Below, piece after piece: positions 1-8,995 of a stretch of DNA of 64,000 nucleotides; position 1 is the stretch's first letter, and each line of letters starts with the position of its first letter. The notes beneath the pieces were generated by a model that searched no databases, was not told where the DNA came from, and worked only from the letters and a program-made list of their open reading frames with translations. Source of the stretch: an uncultured Prochlorococcus sp. (GTDB lineage: Bacteria; Cyanobacteriota; Cyanobacteriia; PCC-6307; Cyanobiaceae). The position numbers and the translations under genes are program-made. The stretch is taken from NCBI GenBank assembly GCA_902591275.1, contig CACJAC010000001.1, positions 1 through 64,000 on the forward strand, given 5' to 3'.

Positions 1-369
1 AAAAATAATTTTCATTCCGGAATTTTAAATTTAACTTCACTTCATACAAGTTGCAGTTTAACTATTAATGAGAACGCAGATCCAAATGTACTGAGCGACC
101 TAAAAAAGTATATGCAATCAATAGTTCCCTATGATTCCTACGTAACATTATCAAAAAATAGAGAAGAAATATCCTATAAACATTATCAAGAAGGGGCTGA
201 CGATATGCCAGCACATATTAAAACATCCCTAACAAACACTTGTTTATCTTTGAGTTTTCAAGACGGGAAAATTATGCTTGGCACATGGCAAGCAGTTTAT
301 TTATGGGAACATCGATTTGATCAAAAGGAAAGAATCATTAATGTACATATAATTGGTGAGAAAAAGTAA
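1..369 (+). CDS. YjbQ/UPF0047 family protein, 5' end cut by window edge
   Basis: The reading frame is open from base 1, so the ATG at 112 offered by the ORF track is internal and the true start lies outside the window. The upstream in-window residues carry the family signature HTSCSLTINENADP. Downstream come DDMPAHIKTSL and the C-terminal GTWQAVYLWEHR, which together identify the YjbQ (UPF0047) fold. Some members of this family have been linked to a thiamine-phosphate-synthase-like activity, but the physiological role is not settled. It ends 36 bases before the pterin carbinolamine dehydratase on the same strand, so the two could share a transcript. The family call is firm; the function is not. 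Confidence 0.85.
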   Translation, partial: KNNFHSGILNLTSLHTSCSLTINENADPNVLSDLKKYMQSIVPYDSYVTLSKNREEISYKHYQEGADDMPAHIKTSLTNTCLSLSFQDGKIMLGTWQAVYLWEHRFDQKERIINVHIIGEKK

Positions 370-405
370 GATATTTATAATGTAATAAGTCAGATTTATT
401 ATTTA

Positions 406-696
406 ATGGAACCCTACATTTTGCAAGATGAAGAATTGAATGAATTAGTTGTCAAAATACCTGGATGGGAAATTAAATCTAAACAAATCCAAAGAGAATT
501 TAACTTCGCTAATTTTATTGAAGCGTTTGCTTTTATGACTAAGGTTGCTTTAATCTGTGAAAAATATAATCATCATCCTAACTGGGAGAATGTTTATGCA
601 AAAGTAATAATTAAATTAAACACACATGATCTAGGAGGTATTACGAATCTGGATCAAACATTAGCTTCGGAAATCAACAAAATTTTCGATCAATAA
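406..696 (+). CDS. phhB: Pterin-4a-carbinolamine dehydratase
   Basis: A 96-residue single-domain protein, the usual size for the PCD/DCoH family. These enzymes dehydrate 4a-hydroxytetrahydropterin during tetrahydropterin recycling in the cytoplasm. The active-site stretch EKYNHHPNW followed by THDLGGIT is intact, including the His-His-Pro and the Asp, so it should be catalytically competent. That separates it from the degenerate PCD-like protein of alpha-carboxysome operons. It lies 29 bases upstream of a COG0523 GTPase, and the spacing suggests co-transcription. Aromatic amino acid hydroxylase, the classical partner, is not visible in the window. Confidence 0.9.
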   Translation: MEPYILQDEELNELVVKIPGWEIKSKQIQREFNFANFIEAFAFMTKVALICEKYNHHPNWENVYAKVIIKLNTHDLGGITNLDQTLASEINKIFDQ

Positions 697-725
697 AAAT
701 ATAAACTTGTTTTCAACTATTCAAA

Positions 726-1751
726 ATGTCTAAAAATTTATTGCCAGTTACTATTATTAGTGGATTTTTAGGTTCTGGCAAAACTACACTTCTAAATCAT
801 ATTTTAAAAAATCAAGTTGGTATTAAAACAGCTGTTTTAGTCAACGAATTTGGAGAAATCGGAATAGATAATGACTTAATAATAGAAGGCTCAGAAGATA
901 TGATCGAATTAAATAATGGGTGTATATGTTGCTCTATCAACGGCGAATTATTAAATACCGTATCCAAGGTTTTAGAAAGAGCTGAAAAATTAGACTATTT
1001 GATTGTTGAAACAACTGGATTAGCAGATCCATTACCAGTAGCCATGACTTTTGCGGCTGGTGATCTTAGAGAAAAAGTAAGATTAGATTCGATAATCACT
1101 GTCATTGATGGAGAAAATTTTGATTTTGAAATTAATAATACAAGTGTCGCCTATTCTCAAATTTTATACGGAGATATCCTTCTTCTTAATAAATCTGATT
1201 TAGTAAATGAAAAACAATTAAAGAAAATTGAGGAGTTTATAAATAAAATAAAAAAAGAGCCAAGGATTTTGAGATCAACTAATAGTGAAGTTGCATTACA
1301 TACAATAATGAGCGTGGGTCTATTTGAGACGGATACTTTTGAATTCGAGAAAAATAAAAAAAATATAGAAAAAAATTCAAACAATCACTCTTCTCATTCC
1401 CACGATCACTCTTCTCATTCCCACGATCACTCTTCTCATTCCCACGATTTGATCAATAATATCGAGGGTTTTACCTCAGTTTCATATGAGACATTTGAAC
1501 CATTTTCATTAAGGAAGTTTCAATATTTCTTAGATAATCAAATCTCAGAAAATGTATTTAGAGCAAAAGGAATATTATGGTTTATGGAAAGTGAAAGAAA
1601 ACACATTTTTCACCTATCTGGAAAGCGGTTTTCTCTAGATGATGAGGAATGGACAAAAGAAAAATCTAACAAGATAGTATTAATTGGAAAAAACTTAGAT
1701 CACCAAACTATTAAAAATCAACTGTCATCATGTAGATTTAATTCAGATTAG
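726..1751 (+). CDS. COG0523 (CobW-like) G3E GTPase with His-rich insert, putative metal chaperone
   Basis: G3E-family P-loop GTPase of 341 residues. The Walker A motif GFLGSGKTT lies at about 13-21, the CxCC metal-binding motif (CICC) at 66-69, ETTGLADP follows as the switch region, and NKSDL is the guanine specificity motif. A His-rich segment at about 221-241 made of three identical HSSHSHD units joins the GTPase domain to a CobW C-terminal domain. COG0523 proteins insert or deliver metals (Zn, Co or Fe). The His-rich linker is typical of those handling zinc or another transition metal, and no cobalamin gene is adjacent. The Fe(III) permease gene starts 26 bases downstream. Assignment to a metal-chaperone family is firm; the metal is inferred. 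Confidence 0.9.
   Translation: MSKNLLPVTIISGFLGSGKTTLLNHILKNQVGIKTAVLVNEFGEIGIDNDLIIEGSEDMIELNNGCICCSINGELLNTVSKVLERAEKLDYLIVETTGLADPLPVAMTFAAGDLREKVRLDSIITVIDGENFDFEINNTSVAYSQILYGDILLLNKSDLVNEKQLKKIEEFINKIKKEPRILRSTNSEVALHTIMSVGLFETDTFEFEKNKKNIEKNSNNHSSHSHDHSSHSHDHSSHSHDLINNIEGFTSVSYETFEPFSLRKFQYFLDNQISENVFRAKGILWFMESERKHIFHLSGKRFSLDDEEWTKEKSNKIVLIGKNLDHQTIKNQLSSCRFNSD
1386..1448 (+). repeat. Perfect 3 x 21-bp in-frame tandem repeat encoding HSSHSHD
   Basis: Three identical copies of cactcttctcattcccacgat run head to tail inside the COG0523 gene. Each encodes seven residues, four of them (His or Asp) able to bind metal. The copies are identical even at synonymous positions, so the array was recently duplicated or homogenised. 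Copy number could vary between strains without breaking the frame. Confidence 0.95.
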
Positions 1752-1777
1752 AGTTCATATTAGGATTTAATTAATTT

Positions 1778-3316
1778 TTGAAAATACTTATTAAAGGATT
1801 TAAAAAAGCAGTAACCGATTTAAAACTTTTTTATTTTATTTCGTTTATTGTTGCACTCTTAGTAATCATTCCAATTTTCAATTTTATTCTTGAAGGAGTT
1901 CAATATATTGTAAGTGGAAATTTTTCATTAGGTATTGCTGGAGGAGAAGAGGTATTAGAGACTTTAAAAGTTTTAGTGCTGACAAGTTTTTTTGGAGGAG
2001 GATTAGGCACTTTGAATGGATGGTTACTTTCAAATTGTGATTTTAAGTTCAGGAAAGTTCTTCGTATCTGTCAGCTCATTCCACTAGCCGCCCCAGCATA
2101 CCTAATAACAGCTGTTTTGCAGGATTTAGGAAGTATTTTTGGGTATCAAGTAACCGGTTTATGGTGGGGGGTGTTAATACTTTCAATCTCTACTTACCCA
2201 TATGTATTCATTCTTGCTAACGAAAGTTTTAATAAATTTGGAGTTAATCAAATCAATGCTAGTAGAGGATTAGGAGTTGGGCCGTGGAGGAGCTTCTTTA
2301 AAATCGCTTTTCCAATGGCATTACCAGCACTAATAACAGGAATAAGTTTAATGTGTATGGAAGTAATGAATGAGTTAGGCACATTTGCATTATTAAATAT
2401 TCCAAGTATCTCTACGGGTATAGCTGAAAATTGGATAATTGAGGGTAATCCAAAAAGTGCTATTGGACTATCTTTGGTAGCTTTATTAATAATTTTCACT
2501 TTAATTATTTTTGAAAAATTCTCGAGAAGAAAATCAAAGCGATGGAGTGAAAATCCAGCAGCAAAAGATTCTCAAGGGTGGGAATTAAAAAACACAAGAG
2601 CTCTTTTAGCAATAACAACATCTTTATTTCCTCCAATTTTCTCTTTTGGAATTCCATGTTCTTGGGTTCTGCTCAATATCGATCAAATTCAAAAAGGGTT
2701 ATCTGTAGAATTACTTACCCTATCATTCAGGACCATAAGTCTAGGATTTTTTACTGCATTAATAACGATGTTATTCTCCTTAATAATTTCCTTAGCAAGA
2801 CGACCAAATAAAGGCTTATTACTAGGACTAATAACAAACCTTGCGGGTATAGGTTATGCAATTCCAGGCACTGTATTGGCTTTATCTTTAATAAGCATTT
2901 CTTCTCCAAAATTGAATCTCTTTGCTGTTTGCTTACTAATTTGGGGTTATCTTGTTCGATTTCTAACTATTTCTAAGGGTTCTATTGATTCAAGTCTTGA
3001 GAGAATTTCTCCTAGTCTAGATGAAGCTGCACTTGGACTAGGAGAGAATTGGCCGGGAATCATCAAAAGAATTCATCTACCTCTTCTTCAGGGACCAATA
3101 TTCGTAGGATCATTGTTGGTTTTTGTAGACACGATAAAAGAATTACCCATGACCTTTCTTTTAAGACCATTTGATTTTGATACATTATCTGTGAGGATAT
3201 ATCAATATGCTGGAGATGAAAGAATGGTAGAGGCAATATTACCAGCCATTCTTATCATGACTCTAGGCCTTATTGCTTCATTTACATTGATACCAAGTCT
3301 AGAGAAAAAAAACTAA
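1778..3316 (+). CDS. futB: Fe(III) ABC transporter permease, two fused permease halves
   Basis: A 512-residue, highly hydrophobic protein with about 12 membrane segments. It contains two binding-protein-dependent permease domains. Each has an ATPase-contacting loop: ASRGLGVGPWRSFFKIAFP in the first half and EAALGLGENWPGIIKRIHLP in the second. The duplicated layout is that of the FbpB/FutB/SfuB iron(III) permeases. It would move ferric iron across the inner membrane with FutA and FutC, neither of which is in the window. The start is the TTG at 1778; there is no good ATG. It overlaps the 3' end of the opposing gene by 4 bases. Iron specificity is inferred from family resemblance; thiamine permeases share the architecture. 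Confidence 0.8.
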   Translation: MKILIKGFKKAVTDLKLFYFISFIVALLVIIPIFNFILEGVQYIVSGNFSLGIAGGEEVLETLKVLVLTSFFGGGLGTLNGWLLSNCDFKFRKVLRICQLIPLAAPAYLITAVLQDLGSIFGYQVTGLWWGVLILSISTYPYVFILANESFNKFGVNQINASRGLGVGPWRSFFKIAFPMALPALITGISLMCMEVMNELGTFALLNIPSISTGIAENWIIEGNPKSAIGLSLVALLIIFTLIIFEKFSRRKSKRWSENPAAKDSQGWELKNTRALLAITTSLFPPIFSFGIPCSWVLLNIDQIQKGLSVELLTLSFRTISLGFFTALITMLFSLIISLARRPNKGLLLGLITNLAGIGYAIPGTVLALSLISISSPKLNLFAVCLLIWGYLVRFLTISKGSIDSSLERISPSLDEAALGLGENWPGIIKRIHLPLLQGPIFVGSLLVFVDTIKELPMTFLLRPFDFDTLSVRIYQYAGDERMVEAILPAILIMTLGLIASFTLIPSLEKKN

Positions 3317-4269
3317 ATTCTTTTATAAAGTTTTCTTATTAAGAAAGGTAGGCTTAATAACAAATCTGCCGAGGTAGATATAACCCTAAAATAAACTAAA
3401 CTGATGATAATTATATTTTGTGGAATACTTTTGCCTACAAATAAAAGGAGGCAAGCCTCAAAAACGCCAACTCCTCCTGGTGCTGCTGGGACTACCAATC
3501 CTAAAGACCATGACAAAGAAAAGATTACCATTAAAAATATAATGTTCAGAGAATTACTCGCATAAAAAGTATTTAAGCAAATATAAAATCCAATAAATTT
3601 AGATAAAACAAATCCAATTTCAATAAATAAAGCTCTTGTAGGGAAAAATGAAATTATATTTATTCTCTCTTCAAATTCATCCTTTGAATTTTTAAGTTTC
3701 AAGACCTCAAATACTTTTCCCTTGAGAGCCCCTAATCTTTTTAATATCAGAAAAATAAATTTCCTATTTAGGAATACCAAAGGAACAATTAAAAAAATAT
3801 AAAATGGTGAAAAAATCAATCCCATAGATGCCAATAGAAAAGATCCACTCAACATAAAATAAGGTTCTATAAGTGTCGAATACAAAGCAATCTGAGGATT
3901 ACTTTTTGTTTTTAAAAAATTAAATCTTTCTACAAAATGCCAAACCCCTCCTGGAACGTATTTAAGAATATTGGTTAAAACATAAAAAGAGACTAGATTA
4001 TTATTTTTAAATTCTTTCCCGAACCATCTAACAATACATTTCCATGCATAAGCGTTCAGGTAAATACTTAAAATGCAAAATAAAAATGATAAAAATAGAT
4101 TAATTCCATTTCTTTCTAAATTGACATCAAAAGAAATTTGATCAATATTATTAAAAAAATAGATACAAAAATAGGACAAGCTTGTAATAAAAAAAATATT
4201 TTTTAAACAACCAAAATTAATTTTTTTAAGGAATTTAAGATATAAGTTATTGCTTGAGTTAAATCTCAT
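3313..4269 (-). CDS. Integral membrane protein, lysylphosphatidylglycerol-synthase-like TM family (UPF0104)
   Basis: A 318-residue polytopic membrane protein with about eight hydrophobic segments. It carries the two motifs that mark this family: KYVPGGVWHFVERF in the first half and VVPAAPGGVGVFEACLLLF near the end. It resembles the transmembrane half of MprF without the aminoacyl-transferase half, so it need not modify lipids with lysine. Members have been proposed as lipid flippases or glycosylation accessories. Its ATG overlaps the larC stop in an ATGA arrangement, which argues for translational coupling. No specific function can be read from the sequence. Confidence 0.75.
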   Translation of the reverse strand: MRFNSSNNLYLKFLKKINFGCLKNIFFITSLSYFCIYFFNNIDQISFDVNLERNGINLFLSFLFCILSIYLNAYAWKCIVRWFGKEFKNNNLVSFYVLTNILKYVPGGVWHFVERFNFLKTKSNPQIALYSTLIEPYFMLSGSFLLASMGLIFSPFYIFLIVPLVFLNRKFIFLILKRLGALKGKVFEVLKLKNSKDEFEERINIISFFPTRALFIEIGFVLSKFIGFYICLNTFYASNSLNIIFLMVIFSLSWSLGLVVPAAPGGVGVFEACLLLFVGKSIPQNIIIISLVYFRVISTSADLLLSLPFLIRKLYKRI

Positions 4270-5498
4270 TTCCAGTTTTCAAATGCTTTAAATTTTTTGC
4301 TTGATTCTTTTATAATTTTTCTTATTTCGTAAGATGATATTTTATGCTTTAGTTGTAATCTCAAAACCTCATCATTTTCTGGTTTAATATTTATTGATCC
4401 ATCGGGTTTCAAAGTTTGCTTAACTTTTATATTTCCAAAAGTCGTTGAACATTCTCCTCTACGTCTAAGTAATATCCATCTAGATTGGGTCCTTTCACGA
4501 ACACCAATAGTATTGGAATAATCAAACCACAAGCGCCTAAAAAATTCTTTTTTCTCAATGGGCAAGATTACTTGAATAGAAAATCCAATTCTATTTTTTT
4601 TCATATTGATAGCTTGATAGGAAACGTCGTAAGCCCCCTCAATTCTCAGTTTCTCCACAAAATTAGATATATCTTCGGGTGTTTGGTCATCAATCCATGC
4701 TTCTTGAATAGATATCTCTTCACACTTTGGGCTAATTTGTTCATTATCGTTAATAGAAAAATCCTCAAATGAAGTAATTTTATAAACTCTTACTAAATTA
4801 GGGAATGGAAATTTTAGGTTACCAATGCCAACTCCGTAAGAGTTAATAGAAAATTTTGAAGGAGGTTCTAGATGGTCAACTAAATTAGCAAGTAAAGCAA
4901 TGCCCGTTGGTGTTGAGAGTTCACCCTCTATTGAGTCACGGTTTGATAAAACCTTAATATTTTTTTGTCTTATTAGCTCTATTACAGCAGGAGGTGGTAC
5001 GGATAATTTTCCATGTTCAGTTTGAACAAAACCTTTTCCCAACATCGGTTCATTACAATAAACACTCTTTGGATTTAAGTAATTCAATGCAGCACATACC
5101 CCAATAATATCCACTAATGAATCTATAGCTCCAATTTCATGAAAATGAACATCATCAGATTTAATGCCATGAACTTTTCCTTCAGCAATTGCCAAAGATT
5201 CAAATACTTTATAAATTATTTGTTTTAATTGATCTTCTAAGTGGCCATTTAAAATAAGTTCCTTAATACTTCTCCAAGTTCTTTTGATAGGACCACAATC
5301 AATATTATGAACCTTTGCCTTGATGCCTCGGATTGAACAACTTTTTGATTCCTTAAAGTTTAGTTGATATAAATCATTTAATCCAAGATCAATAAGTGGC
5401 TGTTCAATGACTTTTTTAGGCACCCCTAAATCATAAAATGCTCCTAACAACATATCTCCGGATATACCAGGAGAACATTCAATTAAAACATCTTCCAT
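4266..5498 (-). CDS. larC: LarC-like nickel-pincer cofactor biosynthesis protein (DUF111)
   Basis: A 410-residue member of the TIGR00299/DUF111 family. The N-terminal signature ECSPGISGDMLLGAFYDLG is present, followed by HFHEIGAIDSLVDIIG and then the family's C-terminal domain. In lactobacilli LarC is the CTP-dependent nickel insertase that completes the nickel-pincer nucleotide of lactate racemase. No larA, larB or larE lies in this window, so the client enzyme in this organism is unknown. The gene is translationally coupled (ATGA) to the downstream membrane-protein gene. The family call is secure; the metal role is inferred from distant homologues. Confidence 0.85.
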   Translation of the reverse strand: MEDVLIECSPGISGDMLLGAFYDLGVPKKVIEQPLIDLGLNDLYQLNFKESKSCSIRGIKAKVHNIDCGPIKRTWRSIKELILNGHLEDQLKQIIYKVFESLAIAEGKVHGIKSDDVHFHEIGAIDSLVDIIGVCAALNYLNPKSVYCNEPMLGKGFVQTEHGKLSVPPPAVIELIRQKNIKVLSNRDSIEGELSTPTGIALLANLVDHLEPPSKFSINSYGVGIGNLKFPFPNLVRVYKITSFEDFSINDNEQISPKCEEISIQEAWIDDQTPEDISNFVEKLRIEGAYDVSYQAINMKKNRIGFSIQVILPIEKKEFFRRLWFDYSNTIGVRERTQSRWILLRRRGECSTTFGNIKVKQTLKPDGSINIKPENDEVLRLQLKHKISSYEIRKIIKESSKKFKAFENWK

Positions 5499-5550
5499 AA
5501 ATTAAAGATTTCTTGACTGGTAAAATGGCGTTGAAAATCAACCCTTCATT

Positions 5551-6150
5551 CTAGTAATTTTCAGAAAGATTATTTTCAATCACTTCGTACTTTATTAATT
5601 TCAAAGAATTTCCATCTCTTTTGATATCTAAACTTACAAAGCTATGAAGAAGTTCAAGAGAAAGTTCTCCTTTTATGACTAATTTAAAATTTTTATTTTT
5701 TAAATTTTTTGACTTTACAGCAGGGCAGATTTTAATAACAATTTCTTTCTTTTGACTGTTGACAAAAACTAATTCTCCCCTAACAGAAAAATAATTGTCT
5801 TCAAGATCTAATTGTTCTAACAATTTTGAGAAGTTAGTTTTTGAAGAGTCATTTCGGAAATCATTCAGTTGATAAGGATCCCAGATTCCTGCAACTTGTA
5901 AATGCAAGTTTTGAGTATTTTTATTTTTTGGATAAACAATCCAATAATAACTTTTCTTTAAATCAATATGCTTTTTTAAAAGTGATAATGCTTTACCTAG
6001 TACTACTGTTTCAATTTTTTCTCCTTTATTGTCAACTAAAAAGCCTCTATTTAATTGCTCACCACTATGGGGAGTGAACTTACCATTAATAATGCCGATT
6101 GCTCTGTGCTGTAATTGATTAGTAACTTTTGGGATAGGGTTTTTTAACAT
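5551..6150 (-). CDS. Conserved cyanobacterial hypothetical protein
   Basis: A 199-residue soluble protein with no domain I recognise and no signal peptide or membrane segment. The N-terminal part contains QLQHRAIGIINGKFTPH and a predicted beta-rich core (YYWIVYPKN, LHLQVAGIWDP). The mix of beta strands and Lys-rich loops is compatible with a small OB- or SH3-like fold, but that is a guess. It sits between larC and a small secreted protein on the same strand, with gaps of 52 and 32 bases, so a loose operon is possible. Composition matches its neighbours, so nothing suggests transfer. Confidence 0.65.
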   Translation of the reverse strand: MLKNPIPKVTNQLQHRAIGIINGKFTPHSGEQLNRGFLVDNKGEKIETVVLGKALSLLKKHIDLKKSYYWIVYPKNKNTQNLHLQVAGIWDPYQLNDFRNDSSKTNFSKLLEQLDLEDNYFSVRGELVFVNSQKKEIVIKICPAVKSKNLKNKNFKLVIKGELSLELLHSFVSLDIKRDGNSLKLIKYEVIENNLSENY

Positions 6151-6182
6151 ATTAAAATTTTTGAAAATAAAAATTTATAGTA

Positions 6183-6491
6183 TTAAATTTCTAAATTCTC
6201 CTCCATACTATTAAAAGACCTTAACGCATCGTCGATAGCATCAGAAGGAGCAGTCGCATCATTCATACTATTTTGTCTACGAATCATTTCCACAATTTCA
6301 AAAGGATTGGTCGGAAGAACTGAACTATCATCTTCTGTTTTAGTTGAGGTATTAATTTCTAATTCTTCAAATAAATATTCAGCATTTAAGTAATCACCTT
6401 TTAAAGGAATTAATAAAGTAAAAAAAATTACAAAAGTTATTGGATTAAGCAGGCTTTTGCAAAAATAATTTTTCATTTTATTTAATTTCAA
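6183..6491 (-). CDS. Small exported or membrane-anchored hypothetical protein
   Basis: A 102-residue protein. The hydrophobic stretch at about 15-29 (PITFVIFFTLLIPLKG), after a Lys/Asn-rich N-terminus, looks like a signal peptide or single anchor. The C-terminal half is acidic and polar and holds what looks like a conserved patch, NPFEIVEMIRRQNSMND, before a weakly helical tail. There is no lipobox. It lies divergent from exonuclease III with 56 bases between starts. I do not recognise the family. Confidence 0.6.
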   Translation of the reverse strand: MKLNKMKNYFCKSLLNPITFVIFFTLLIPLKGDYLNAEYLFEELEINTSTKTEDDSSVLPTNPFEIVEMIRRQNSMNDATAPSDAIDDALRSFNSMEENLEI

Positions 6492-6547
6492 AATTCTTTA
6501 ACGCCAAAAATCTTTGCTATTTTAATTTTACATAATTTGGTAGAAAT

Positions 6548-7393
6548 TTGTTAATAGCAACTTGGAATGTTAACTCTATAAGAACCAGACTTTCACAAAT
6601 AATAAATTGGATTAATCAAACCAATCCAGATATTCTATGTTTGCAGGAAACAAAAGTGATAGATGATAGTTTCCCTATTGAACCTTTTGAAAAATTAGGA
6701 TACTCAGTAGAAGTCTACGGGCAAAAATCATACAATGGTGTTGCTATTATTTCTAAAATAAAGCCAGAAAATGTTAAAAAAGGATTCTTTGGTTTTACCG
6801 ACTCTAATCAAAATATCGGAATTTTCCTAGATCAAAAAAGATTGATTTCTGCTGATATTAATGGTATTAAAATCATAAATGTCTATGTGCCAAACGGATC
6901 TTCTCTAGAATCTAGTAAGTTCGAATACAAAATTAATTGGTTAAATTGTTTAGCTTCATTTTTGGATGAACAAGAAAAAAAAGGAGAATTAATTTGTCTT
7001 ATGGGTGATTTTAATGTTGCTCTATCTAACTTAGATATTCATGATCCAAAGAAATATGAAGGTGGAATAATGGCATCTGAGAGAGAGAGAGATGCACTAA
7101 ATAATGTTCTGAAAAAAAGATTAATAGATTCTTTTAGGATTTTTGAACAAAATACTGGCTATTGGAGTTGGTGGGATTACCGTAATAACGCATTTGAATT
7201 AAATAAAGGTTGGAGAATAGACCATATATATATCAGCAAGGAATTGTCGTCAAAACTTAAAAGTTGTGTCATAGACTATTCTCCTAGAGGTAATTCACGT
7301 CCAAGTGATCACGCCCCAGTAATGATAGATCTTAACTTAAACAATATAAATGTAGATTTTTTTGAAGATGAGGATAATTTCTTCGAAATATAA
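6548..7393 (+). CDS. xth: Exodeoxyribonuclease III (AP endonuclease family)
   Basis: A 281-residue endonuclease/exonuclease/phosphatase-fold protein that cuts at abasic sites and trims 3' ends in base excision repair. All expected motifs are present in order: TWNVNSIRTRL, CLQETK (catalytic Glu), GDFNVA, WRIDHIYIS and the C-terminal SDHAPV with its catalytic His. The start is the TTG at 6548. It gives the canonical Met-Leu-Ile-Ala-Thr-Trp beginning, and no upstream in-frame ATG exists. A C-terminal acidic tail (FFEDEDNFFE) extends slightly beyond the core domain. Confidence 0.95.
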   Translation: MLIATWNVNSIRTRLSQIINWINQTNPDILCLQETKVIDDSFPIEPFEKLGYSVEVYGQKSYNGVAIISKIKPENVKKGFFGFTDSNQNIGIFLDQKRLISADINGIKIINVYVPNGSSLESSKFEYKINWLNCLASFLDEQEKKGELICLMGDFNVALSNLDIHDPKKYEGGIMASERERDALNNVLKKRLIDSFRIFEQNTGYWSWWDYRNNAFELNKGWRIDHIYISKELSSKLKSCVIDYSPRGNSRPSDHAPVMIDLNLNNINVDFFEDEDNFFEI

Positions 7394-7547
7394 ATAAAGT
7401 AAATTTAATTTCTTTAATGCTTGAAAACGGTTATTAATATTGAGTTATTTAAAAAAAAATTGTTTTTTATTATGATTTCTTTAAAATTAATAATTTACAA
7501 TCCAAACTATCGCAATAAAAATATCATAATGTAGAATTTCAACCTGA

Positions 7548-7576
7548 TTGACAAAATTTTTACTTATTTCTAATTT
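7548..7576 (+). promoter_or_regulatory. Candidate sigma-70-type promoter of hemL
   Basis: A perfect -35 box TTGACA at 7548-7553 is followed by a 17-base spacer and the -10-like TAATTT at 7571-7576. The hemL GTG start is 44 bases downstream. The surrounding 226-base gap (7394-7619) holds no other gene that I can see, only A/T-rich sequence with homopolymer runs. Confidence 0.5.
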
Positions 7577-7619
7577 AGAACATGACAAATTTTTTTTCAA
7601 AACATCATTAAGCTAAATT

Positions 7620-8921
7620 GTGACTGACATATTAAATTACACCAAATCAGAAGAAATTTTCTCTGCCGCCCAACAACTAATGCCAGGAGGAGTAAGCTCT
7701 CCAGTAAGAGCTTTTAAGTCTGTAGGTGGCAAGCCAATTGTTTTTGATAGAGTCAAAGGTCCTTTTGCTTGGGATGTTGATGGGAATAGATATATTGACT
7801 ACATAGGAAGTTGGGGGCCTGCTATATGTGGACATGCCCACCCTGAAGTTACAACAGCATTACAGGAGGCAATTGAGAAAGGCACTAGCTTTGGTGCTCC
7901 GTGCGTTTTAGAGAACAAACTTGCTGAAATGGTAATAGATGCTGTCCCATCAGTAGAAATGGTGAGATTTGTTAATAGTGGAACTGAAGCATGTATGGCT
8001 GTTTTGAGACTTATGAGAGCATTTACTGGAAGAGATAAAGTTATTAAATTTGACGGTTGCTATCACGGTCATGCAGATATGTTTTTAGTAAAAGCAGGGT
8101 CAGGTGTAGCCACTCTAGGTTTGCCAGATTCTCCAGGTGTTCCACGGACAACAACTGCAAACACACTTACTGCTCCCTACAATGACCTCGAAGCCGTAAA
8201 GAAATTATTTTCTGAAAATCCTGATGCCATTTCTGGGGTTATACTTGAGCCTATTGTTGGTAATGCTGGATTTATTACTCCAGAACCTGGATTCTTAGAG
8301 GGATTAAGAGAATTAACAACTGAGAATGGGTCTTTATTAGTTTTTGATGAAGTGATGACTGGATTCAGAATAAGTTATGGAGGCGCACAAGAAAAGTTTG
8401 GGGTAACTCCTGATTTAACCACCCTTGGGAAAGTAATCGGTGGGGGACTACCTGTTGGAGCTTATGGAGGCAAGAAAGAAATAATGTCTATGGTAGCCCC
8501 TTCAGGTCCGGTTTACCAAGCAGGTACTTTGAGCGGTAATCCACTTGCAATGACTGCTGGAATAAAAACTCTTGAACTGCTCAAACAAGATGGTACATAC
8601 GATAAACTTGAATCAACAACTTCTAGATTAATTGAAGGGATAATTCAGTCTGCAGAAAATAACGGTATACCTATTAACGGTGGAAGTGTAAGCGCTATGT
8701 TTGGATTTTTCTTATCTGATGGACCAGTTAGGAACTTTGATGACGCAAAAACAAATGATGCTGAACTTTTTGGTAAGTTGCATAGAGAAATGCTCAGACG
8801 AGGAATTTACTTAGCCCCTAGTCCTTTCGAAGCGGGTTTTACATCACTAGCTCACAGCGAAGAAGAAATTGATAAAACTATCGAGGCTTTTGACGAATCC
8901 TTTATTGAAATTAAAAAATAA
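7620..8921 (+). CDS. hemL: Glutamate-1-semialdehyde 2,1-aminomutase
   Basis: A 433-residue class III PLP enzyme that converts glutamate-1-semialdehyde to 5-aminolevulinate, the committed supply of precursor for chlorophyll, haem and corrinoids. The N-terminal [11 protein letters not shown] is diagnostic for GSA aminomutase. The PLP lysine sits in [17 protein letters not shown], where I count it as Lys271. FDEVMTGFR carries the cofactor-binding Asp. The start is GTG at 7620. It is monocistronic by context: a strong promoter lies upstream, and a 13-bp inverted repeat overlaps the stop codon before the convergent SPFH gene. Confidence 0.97.
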   Translation: MTDILNYTKSEEIFSAAQQLMPGGVSSPVRAFKSVGGKPIVFDRVKGPFAWDVDGNRYIDYIGSWGPAICGHAHPEVTTALQEAIEKGTSFGAPCVLENKLAEMVIDAVPSVEMVRFVNSGTEACMAVLRLMRAFTGRDKVIKFDGCYHGHADMFLVKAGSGVATLGLPDSPGVPRTTTANTLTAPYNDLEAVKKLFSENPDAISGVILEPIVGNAGFITPEPGFLEGLRELTTENGSLLVFDEVMTGFRISYGGAQEKFGVTPDLTTLGKVIGGGLPVGAYGGKKEIMSMVAPSGPVYQAGTLSGNPLAMTAGIKTLELLKQDGTYDKLESTTSRLIEGIIQSAENNGIPINGGSVSAMFGFFLSDGPVRNFDDAKTNDAELFGKLHREMLRRGIYLAPSPFEAGFTSLAHSEEEIDKTIEAFDESFIEIKK

Positions 8922-8965
8922 TCATTTACTTTTCTTTCCCTAATAGAAAAATAAAGTAAATGATT
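8920..8965. terminator. Inverted repeat between hemL and the SPFH gene, possible bidirectional terminator
   Basis: AATCATTTACTTT at 8920-8932 is perfectly complementary to AAAGTAAATGATT at 8953-8965, with a 20-base loop. It lies between two convergent genes and overlaps the hemL stop codon. The 13-bp stem is A/T-rich and has no clean T-run, so termination is inferred mainly from position. Confidence 0.45.
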
Positions 8966-8995
8966 AAAACTTTTAGAAAGAATATTTCTAAATAA

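Noticed and set aside
1157-1384. 75-aa minus-strand ORF in the COG0523 gene
   Set aside because: Shadow of the plus-strand GTPase; Phe-rich from reversed Lys/Glu codons.
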